Positions 58,009-64,000 of a stretch of 64,000 nt of DNA are shown piece by piece (position 1 is the first letter of the stretch; each line of letters opens with the position of its first letter). The DNA is from Cupriavidus sp. P-10 (GTDB lineage: Bacteria; Pseudomonadota; Gammaproteobacteria; Burkholderiales; Burkholderiaceae). The notes beneath the pieces are model-generated. The model was not told where the DNA came from, ran no database searches, and worked only from the letters and a program-made list of their open reading frames with translations. The position numbers were made by a program, and so were the translations under genes. The stretch is taken from positions 62,001 to 126,000 of the forward strand of contig NZ_AP025173.1 of the NCBI RefSeq assembly GCF_003402535.2, read 5' to 3'.

Positions 58009-58932
58009 ATGAAAGATATCGACCTCCGCGGCCTCAATCCTGCCCCGGTTACGCCCTTCACCCGCGACGGCGCGGTGGACTACGCCGCCTGCAAGAAGCT
58101 GGGCGCCTGGCTCGGCAGCATCGATGGCGTGAAGAGCCTGACCGTGCTCGGCCACGCTGGCGAAGGCACCTTTCTGACGCAGGCGGAGCAGATGAAGGTC
58201 ATCGAAACCTTCGTCGAGGCAGTCAATGGCGCCATTCCCATCATCGCCGGCATCACGTTGGAAGGCACCGAGGTGGCCGCCGAGGAAGCCAAGCGCGCGG
58301 TCCAGGCGGGCGCGTCCGCCGGCCTGCTCTACCCCTCGCACGGCTGGCTGCGCTTCGGCTACCAGAAGGGCGCACCTCAGGACAAGTACCGCCAGGTGTT
58401 TGAGACCAGTGGGCTGCCGCTGATCCTGTTCCAGTACCCCGATGCAACCAAGTGCACCTACGACCTGGAGACCCAGCTTGACATCGCGGCGCAGCCCGGC
58501 GTATTCGCGATGAAGAACGGCGTGCGCAACATGCGCCGCTGGGACACCGAGATCCCCGTGATTCGTCGCGAGCGCCCTGATCTGCAGATTCTGAGCTGTC
58601 ACGACGAGTATCTGCTGCACACCATGTTTGACGTGGACGGTCTGCTGGTGGGCTACGGCAACATCGCGCCGGAACTTCTGGTCGAGCTAATCAAGGCCGG
58701 CAAGGCACGGGACTACAAGGCCGCCCGCGCCATCCACGATCGCCTGCTGCCTGTCACGAAGAACGTCTACCACCGCGGCTCGCACATGGAAGGCACTGTG
58801 GCGCTGAAGCATGCGCTGGTTGCCCGCGGCATCCTGGAACACGCCACCGTGCGTTCTCCGCTGCTGCCGCTCGCCCCGGGTGCTGACATTGAAATCGCAA
58901 ACGCGATGCGCGCCGCCGGCATCGTAGGCTGA
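58009..58932 (+). CDS. DapA-family aldolase/dehydratase
   Basis: A 307-residue TIM-barrel protein of the dihydrodipicolinate synthase family. It starts MKDIDLRGLNPAPVTPFTRD, typical of the family (APVTPF). GHAGEGTFLTQAEQMKVIE carries the GxxGE-like motif. ILFQYPDA carries the Tyr, and FAMKNGVRN the Schiff-base Lys. It probably splits or makes a 2-keto acid product rather than doing lysine synthesis, since it lies in a catabolic cluster. An 11-bp hairpin follows the stop. Confidence 0.85.
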   Translation: MKDIDLRGLNPAPVTPFTRDGAVDYAACKKLGAWLGSIDGVKSLTVLGHAGEGTFLTQAEQMKVIETFVEAVNGAIPIIAGITLEGTEVAAEEAKRAVQAGASAGLLYPSHGWLRFGYQKGAPQDKYRQVFETSGLPLILFQYPDATKCTYDLETQLDIAAQPGVFAMKNGVRNMRRWDTEIPVIRRERPDLQILSCHDEYLLHTMFDVDGLLVGYGNIAPELLVELIKAGKARDYKAARAIHDRLLPVTKNVYHRGSHMEGTVALKHALVARGILEHATVRSPLLPLAPGADIEIANAMRAAGIVG

Positions 58933-58940
58933 ACGGTGGC

Positions 58941-58966
58941 CAGGCGCAGCCATCCGGCTGCGCCTG
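58941..58966 (+). terminator. Strong hairpin after the DapA-like gene
   Basis: CAGGCGCAGCC-atcc-GGCTGCGCCTG is a perfect 11-bp stem without a T tract. It may stabilise or end the DapA-like transcript; the next gene begins 221 bases on. No further feature was seen in 58967-59187. Confidence 0.5.
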
Positions 58967-59187
58967 CTAGCCGCGTCAGTGTTTTTCCCATTTTGCTGTA
59001 GCCAGCAGGCATGCACAACGGGAGGAATACGAGGCTTCACGCTGACCTGAGCTTCTGGGCTGCCCCCTGTCGCGGACTTCCAGTGGCTCTTGGGGTGCGA
59101 AAGACCGTGGCGACGGCAGAAGCGGATGACGCAAAAATAATGATGGCCGGTGCTCGCACACCATGAGCCAGTCAACTTGGAGACAGC

Positions 59188-60630
59188 ATGGACACCACTA
59201 CGGTCGCACCCATGTACAGCGGCAGGAACGATGCGGCAAGCAGTGCGCCATTTGATCCGCAGCAGCGGGCAGCGCAACTTCTCTTTCGCATCGAGAATGT
59301 TCCCTTTAGCAGGTGGCACACCAAAGCCCGCATTGTTATGGGCAGTGCTACCCTGTTCGATGCATTCGACGCACTGTCCTTGGCGTTTGTCATGCCGGTC
59401 CTGGTTGGGCTTTGGCACTTATCGCCGGGCGAGATCGGCGTCCTGATCGCTGCCGGGTACCTTGGGCAGGTCATCGGCGCACTATGCTTCGGGTGGCTTG
59501 CCGAGCGCCTGGGCCGGGTGCCGAGTGCCACCGTAACCGTGGCCCTGATGTCGGTCATGAGTGTGGCGTGCGCCTTTGCCGGCAACTTTCACATGCTGTT
59601 CCTGTGCCGCTTCATCCAGGGCATTGGTGTCGGCGGCGAGGTACCGGTTGCGGCAACCTATATCAATGAACTGTCGCAAGCCCATGGCCGCGGCCGCTTT
59701 TTCCTGCTCTATGAACTGATCTTCCCTGTTGGCCTAATGCTGGCGGCCCAGGTAGGTGCCTTCTTGGTTCCTCGCTTTGGCTGGGAGTACATGTTCCTGG
59801 TTGGCGGGATACCCGGCTTGGTCGTGGCACTGCTGATCATGCGGCTGCCGGAATCACCACGATGGCTGATCGCCAAAGGCCGGTTCGACGACGCAGAGCG
59901 CGTGATCGGCGAAATCGAGGCCAGCACCCCCAAGCGAAACCTCGATCCGCAGCACAACGCCGCAGAGATGGACCGGCGCATCTCGGAACTGTACGGGGGC
60001 CTCCATTCGCAGAAAAAGGGCAACTGGAAGGAGCTGTTCTCGCCGTTCTATCGTGGCCGTACGGTGGTGGTATGGCTGCTATGGGCGAGTTCCTATTTCG
60101 TTGCAAATGGCATCAACAACTGGTTGCCGAGTCTGTACAAGACGGTCTATCACCTGCCATTGCAGGAGTCGCTGCACATGGCCTCGCTCTCCAACGTGCT
60201 CAGCACCTGTGCCGTTCTTGTCTGCGCACTCTCGGTGGACCGCGTGGGTCGTCGTCGCTGGGCCATGGGGTGTTTCGTGGTCAGCGGCATACTGCTCGCC
60301 GTCCTCGGAGCGTTCGGCGCCGCCAGCCCCTGGTCGGTCATGCTGCTTGCATCCTCAGCTTATGCCGTGATGGGTTCGGCGACGGTGCTGCTGTACCTGT
60401 ACACGCCGGAAATCTATCCCACGCGTATCCGTGCGATCGGAACCGGCCTGGCGACGTCATGGCTACGAGCTGCCTCCGCCACCGCACCGACCGTTGTCGG
60501 CATGGTACTGACGGGACAGGGTATTGCCACCGTCTTCCTGATGTTTGCGGGCGCCTGCGTGGTCGGCCTTGTCGCGGCCAGCCGAATGACCGAAACCACC
60601 AACCGCCCGCTGGAAGAGATTTCACCCTGA
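59188..60630 (+). CDS. MFS transporter
   Basis: A 480-residue protein with 12 predicted membrane helices. The sugar-porter-type motifs are clear: GWLAERLGR between helices 2 and 3, RFIQGIGVGGEVPVAATYINE in helix 4-5, LPESPRWLIAKGR after helix 6, and VDRVGRRRW between 8 and 9. It probably imports an aromatic or organic acid by proton symport (AAHS or sugar-porter relatives). Start MDTTTVAPMYSGRND after TTGGAGACAGC. It is co-oriented with the DapA-like and porin genes. Confidence 0.88.
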   Translation: MDTTTVAPMYSGRNDAASSAPFDPQQRAAQLLFRIENVPFSRWHTKARIVMGSATLFDAFDALSLAFVMPVLVGLWHLSPGEIGVLIAAGYLGQVIGALCFGWLAERLGRVPSATVTVALMSVMSVACAFAGNFHMLFLCRFIQGIGVGGEVPVAATYINELSQAHGRGRFFLLYELIFPVGLMLAAQVGAFLVPRFGWEYMFLVGGIPGLVVALLIMRLPESPRWLIAKGRFDDAERVIGEIEASTPKRNLDPQHNAAEMDRRISELYGGLHSQKKGNWKELFSPFYRGRTVVVWLLWASSYFVANGINNWLPSLYKTVYHLPLQESLHMASLSNVLSTCAVLVCALSVDRVGRRRWAMGCFVVSGILLAVLGAFGAASPWSVMLLASSAYAVMGSATVLLYLYTPEIYPTRIRAIGTGLATSWLRAASATAPTVVGMVLTGQGIATVFLMFAGACVVGLVAASRMTETTNRPLEEISP

Positions 60631-60810
60631 CTGGCTGACCTGCCAAACGCAGCAGCGCAGACCGCTGCCGTCAGACGCTTCACGGCGATCATCGGACCCA
60701 GTATCCCTTGCAGCCGTGCACTCGAAACGTATCGAGCGCACGGTGCTGGGGGGAGACCGCTCGCCTGCCTTCACAAGTTTGTAACGACTCGCCATAACAA
60801 GGAGACACCC

Positions 60811-61911
60811 ATGAGGAGTTGCGGGAAATGGTACGCGGGCCTTCTTTGCGCCGCACCGATGTTCGCTTCGGCACAATCAGTGACGCTTTACGGCCTCGGC
60901 GACACCGGGGTCGAGTATGTGAACAATATTGGTGCCAGCAAAGACAGTGTCGTGCGGATGCCGAACCTGACTGCCACCGTGCCTTCGCGCTGGGGGATGC
61001 GCGGGACTGAAGACCTTGGGGGAGGCCTGAAATCCGTCTTCGTCCTGGAATCCGGCTTTGCCCCGGACTCCGGATCGTCAAATCAGGGGGGACGCTTGTT
61101 CGGTCGCCAGGCCTTTGTGGGGCTGAGCAATCAGTGGGGACAACTCTCCTTCGGCCGTCAGTGGACGATGACCTTCTGGTCAACGCTGGACTCTGACGTA
61201 CTGGGGCCCAACATCTACGGCGCCAACTCGTTGGATAGTTATCGACCCAATGCCCGCGCCGATAATGCCATCGCCTACAAGGGTACATTCGGCGGATTGA
61301 CTGTCGGCGCGACATACAGCCTCGGGCGCGACACAGTCAATGCTGGCCAGAACCCCGCGGGAACCAACTGCGCCGGAGAGAATCCCGCCGACAGCAAGGC
61401 CTGCCGTGAATGGTCAGTGATGCTGCGGTATGACGCAAGCTGGTGGGGCCTGGCAACTGCATACGATTCCTTGCGCGGAGGCGCCGGTGCTGCAGCAGGG
61501 CTGGTGAACAGCGGCCTCAAGGACGATCGCCTGCACTTTGGTGGCTACATGGTCCTGTCCAGGACGAAGCTTGGCATCGGTGGCACCTTCCGGAACAATG
61601 AGGGCAGCACCACGTCCCATAGCCAGTTGTACTATGCGGGCCTGGCCTACGACATCACGCCCGCCTTCAATCTCGCGGGGCAGATCTACTATCTGGGATT
61701 CAACCATAGTGCCAACAAGGCATGGCTCGCGGCCCTGCGCGGTGCCTACGCCTTCTCCAAGCGGACCTCCGCCTATCTTACGACTGGCTTCATTGATAAC
61801 CGGGGCCAACTGGCCATGTCGGTCAGCAGTGGCAGCGCCGTCGGAACCAGCGCGCCGGCACCGGGCGGCAACCAGTTTGGTGCGATGATTGGCATAAAGC
61901 ATGTCTTCTGA
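60811..61911 (+). CDS. Gram-negative porin (outer membrane)
   Basis: A 366-residue protein with a signal peptide (MRSCGKWYAGLLCAAPMFASA) and the start of a Burkholderiales-type porin (QSVTLYGLGDTGVEYV). GSRWGMRGTEDLGGGLKSVFVLESGF, FGRQAFVGLSNQWGQLSFGRQ and the C-terminal strand ending in F (GIKHVF) are all typical. It forms a trimeric channel, likely for the substrate moved on by the MFS or Bug system. AAGGAGACACCC precedes the ATG. Confidence 0.92.
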   Translation: MRSCGKWYAGLLCAAPMFASAQSVTLYGLGDTGVEYVNNIGASKDSVVRMPNLTATVPSRWGMRGTEDLGGGLKSVFVLESGFAPDSGSSNQGGRLFGRQAFVGLSNQWGQLSFGRQWTMTFWSTLDSDVLGPNIYGANSLDSYRPNARADNAIAYKGTFGGLTVGATYSLGRDTVNAGQNPAGTNCAGENPADSKACREWSVMLRYDASWWGLATAYDSLRGGAGAAAGLVNSGLKDDRLHFGGYMVLSRTKLGIGGTFRNNEGSTTSHSQLYYAGLAYDITPAFNLAGQIYYLGFNHSANKAWLAALRGAYAFSKRTSAYLTTGFIDNRGQLAMSVSSGSAVGTSAPAPGGNQFGAMIGIKHVF

Positions 61912-62041
61912 GTCGGCGCCATACCTGTTTATGGCAAGAGCAAGAGCTCAGGCGAAAGCATCGGATGCAAGAATCCCTTCTCTGGACGCTCGCCAGTCGA
62001 GGCAGAGCGGCAAGCATGCAAGTCAATATCAGGAGACGACA

Positions 62042-63007
62042 ATGAGAAGTATTTTGAGAGCGCTAGTGGCCACAAGCTTTGGTCTTGCCGCCACGCTGGC
62101 TCTCGGCCAGAGCTACCCCAACAAGCCCGTCAGAATCGTTGTGCCGTACCCCGCTGGTGGAACAGTGGACGCTGTTACGCGGGTTGTTGCGCAACGCCTA
62201 AGCGAAAACCTCGGCCAGCAATTTATTGTCGATAACCGGCCCGGAGCCAGCGGAACGCTGGGCAGCAAGTTGGTAGCGACCTCGGCGCCAGACGGTTACA
62301 CCCTACTTGTGCAGGCATCGACCTTCGTGGCCACGCCGATGCTGATGAGCGCAACGACCTATGACATCGAAAAGGACTTCACGGCGATCACACAACTGGG
62401 TAGCGTCCCAATGCTCGTGACGGCGCATCCCAGTGTTCCAGCAAAGGACCTCAAGGAGTTCATGGCCGCCATCCGCAAGGAGCCCGGGAAGTACACCTTT
62501 GGAACTTCAGCAGTCGGCTCGGCTAGCCACCTGGCCGAAGAAGCGATCAAGCACGACGGGAAGCTCCAGTTCGAGATCATCCCCTACAAGGGTACGGCTC
62601 CGGCGTTGACGGAAGTCATGGGCGGCCACATCAATGCCATGGTGGATGCCTTGCCATCGACGCTGCCCCATGTGAAGAGTGGAAAGCTGAAGCCGCTTGC
62701 AGTCACTAGTGCGAAGCGCATTGCCGCGTTGCCGAACGTTCCGACGGTTGCAGAGTCGGGATTGACCGGCTTCGAGATGGTTTCCTGGTACGGCTTGTGG
62801 GGACCTGCGAGAATGCCCGCCGAACTGACTCAACGCATTCGGAATGAAGTCGCGAAGGCATTGGCTTCGGAAAAAGCGGTCAAGGTATTGGGCGAGTATG
62901 GATTCAGCGCCACGACGTCCCAGCCGGCGGACTTCACCGCATACATTAGGCAGGAGAAGGCCAGATTCAGCACCCTGATCAGGGAGGCAAATATCAAGCT
63001 CGACTGA
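62042..63007 (+). CDS. Bug-family periplasmic solute-binding protein (tripartite tricarboxylate receptor)
   Basis: A 321-residue protein with a signal peptide (MRSILRALVATSFGLAATLALG) and the family's motifs: YPNKPVRIVVPYPAGGTVDAV, VIVDNRPGASGTLGSKLVA, PYKGTAPALTEVMGGHINA and WYGLWGPARMP. It binds a carboxylated ligand in the periplasm. The membrane subunits (TctA/TctB-like) are not in the window. AGGAGACGACA precedes the ATG. Such receptors are very abundant in Cupriavidus and Bordetella relatives. Confidence 0.92.
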   Translation: MRSILRALVATSFGLAATLALGQSYPNKPVRIVVPYPAGGTVDAVTRVVAQRLSENLGQQFIVDNRPGASGTLGSKLVATSAPDGYTLLVQASTFVATPMLMSATTYDIEKDFTAITQLGSVPMLVTAHPSVPAKDLKEFMAAIRKEPGKYTFGTSAVGSASHLAEEAIKHDGKLQFEIIPYKGTAPALTEVMGGHINAMVDALPSTLPHVKSGKLKPLAVTSAKRIAALPNVPTVAESGLTGFEMVSWYGLWGPARMPAELTQRIRNEVAKALASEKAVKVLGEYGFSATTSQPADFTAYIRQEKARFSTLIREANIKLD

Positions 63008-63027
63008 GCGGCATTTGGAGAGCCACG

Positions 63028-63399
63028 ATGAGCACATATACCGCACGCGACCGGGCCAGCACGGTGGAACACATCCATGGTCGCGGTGCCGGCACGCTTG
63101 AGTTGGACTACGAGACCGCATGGCAGGACGCGATCGAACTGGAGCAACTCGGCCGTCAATACGGTGTCGACGTGTAGTATCGCGCCGTCGAGCATGTCTC
63201 CGTGGCATCCCCCGAAGCATTGGTGCACGGCCTGCGCATGGAGAAGCCCACATTCAGGCAGCGCTACCTCTACTGCAGGTTCGACATGGCCGCGCTGTCT
63301 GAGGATACGCTGCGCAATCTGGAGGAGCTTGCCATTGAACACGGCGACTACCTCATGGCCGGTCACCTCTTTACGGAGGAAACGCTGACCTGGGTGTGA
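63028..63399 (+). pseudogene. ORF broken by one amber codon
   Basis: From ATG 63028 (MSTYTARDRASTVEHIHGRG) the frame is open for 49 codons, hits TAG at 63175-63177, and continues in the same frame to 63399 (YRAVEHVSVASPEALVHGLR...LFTEETLTWV). The amino acid composition is coding on both sides, so a single nonsense change broke a 123-residue protein. TTTGGAGAGCCACG precedes the ATG. The family is not recognised, but it was likely part of the same catabolic operon. Confidence 0.6.
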
Positions 63400-63584
63400 G
63401 CGGCCGGATTCACATGCCGGTCCTCGGCCGCCGCAGGAATTCCCCTTTGAGCAGGATCGGTGACTGCAATACCACGGTCATTGGACATTGAGCTCGCGTT
63501 CGCGGATGACCGAGAGGGGTCGAGGCTGTGTGAAAACGTCTCGATCACCTAGACTGAGTCAACGCATTCAGACTGGGGGATCGG

Positions 63585-64000
63585 ATGAAGCGATTCATAG
63601 AGGGAGAAGACCGCAAGCAAGCTACCCTGCTTCCAGAATGCCTCGATGATTTCATCGCCGAGGACAACCCCACCAGGATCATCGACGCGTTTGTTGAAGA
63701 ACTGGATCTCGAGTCGCTCGGGTTCGAAGGTACCAATCCCTCGACTACAGGTCGCCCTTCATATCATCCTGCTGTCCTGTTAAAGATATACATCTATGGT
63801 TACCTCAACCGGGTCCACTCCAGCCGCCGTCTGGAACGCGAATGCCAACGCAATATAGAACTGATGTGGCTTACCGGTCGACTGGCGCCGGACTTCAAGA
63901 CGATTGCAGACTTTCGGCGGGATAACGGCACGGGCATTCGCAATGTCTGCCGTCGCTTCGTTGTACTGTGCCGAGATCTTAAGTTGTTCTCACAGGCCCT
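63585..64000 (+). CDS. IS1182-family transposase, N-terminal part (cut by window end)
   Basis: From ATG 63585 the frame reads MKRFIEGEDRKQATLLPECL, then DAFVEELDLESLGFEG, RPSYHPAVLLKIYIYGYLNR, SSRRLERECQRNIELMWLTG, LAPDFKTIADFRRDNG. This is the DUF772-type N-terminal domain of IS1182/IS5-like transposases. The gene runs off the window end. The IS left end lies before it, possibly near 63515 (GTCGAGGCTGTGTGAAAAC), but without the right end it cannot be confirmed. Bases 63400-63514 hold no feature. Confidence 0.88.
   Translation, partial: MKRFIEGEDRKQATLLPECLDDFIAEDNPTRIIDAFVEELDLESLGFEGTNPSTTGRPSYHPAVLLKIYIYGYLNRVHSSRRLERECQRNIELMWLTGRLAPDFKTIADFRRDNGTGIRNVCRRFVVLCRDLKLFSQA

Noticed and set aside
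1..64000. CRISPR arrays, rRNA or tRNA genes
   Set aside because: No regularly spaced short direct repeats and no conserved rRNA or tRNA stretches were noticed on reading. A dedicated scan would be needed to exclude a divergent tRNA.

Overview
The window looks like accessory DNA (integrative element or plasmid/megaplasmid) of a Burkholderiales bacterium, most likely Cupriavidus/Ralstonia-like. The reasons are uniformly high GC, a Bug-type tricarboxylate receptor, a Gram-negative trimeric porin, an HU protein with a Lys/Ala-rich tail, a PanP-like decarboxylase and an imuA-imuB-dnaE2 cassette. No rRNA, tRNA or CRISPR array was seen. Everything here is read by eye from the sequence, and family names come from motif recognition, not searches.

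Region 1 (1-28.5 kb) is a conjugative-element or plasmid backbone. It opens with the C-terminal half of a SNF2-like helicase and a decayed copy of the parB leader and N-terminus. A complete PRTRC-type cassette follows: ParB, E, C, F, B, A, ThiF. Four of its proteins carry the parts of a ubiquitin-like conjugation pathway: ThiF = E1, B = E2-like with a GKICIG cysteine, A = JAMM protease with HxHx7SxxD, C = small modifier. Downstream are uncharacterised genes, a lipoprotein, a MoxR-like AAA+/helical/VWA-metallopeptidase trio, a minus-strand group with a bactofilin and a conjugative-element-like protein, a candidate recombination directionality factor, and an SbcD/SbcC-like pair. Seven copies of a 22-nt box (CGCGTCnnnGACGC then ATCGACC) and many Shine-Dalgarno-occluding or mutually exclusive hairpins sit in the gene leaders, which suggests a shared post-transcriptional or operator-based control layer.

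Region 2 (28.5-42 kb) is a patchwork. It holds small hypothetical genes, a HEAGH putative metalloprotease, an HU-like protein, a tyrosine-recombinase-like protein lacking most catalytic residues, an amber-interrupted paralogue, KfrA with its operator, a HicAB pair with a frameshifted toxin, and an IS3-family element inserted between the tandem terminal repeats of another IS.

Region 3 (42-55 kb) has a DUF3800 gene with a structured downstream RNA candidate, a LexA-controlled imuA-imuB-dnaE2 mutasome, and a 5'-truncated SRAP/YedK gene. Abutting the truncated gene is a translationally coupled operon of a primase-like fragment, three tyrosine recombinases and a small HTH/coiled-coil protein.

Region 4 (55-64 kb) looks like catabolic DNA: a PanP-like PLP decarboxylase, a LysR regulator divergent from a DapA/aldolase-family gene, an MFS transporter, a porin and a periplasmic Bug receptor. 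These plausibly form one substrate uptake and breakdown unit. An amber-interrupted ORF and the start of an IS1182-type transposase end the window.
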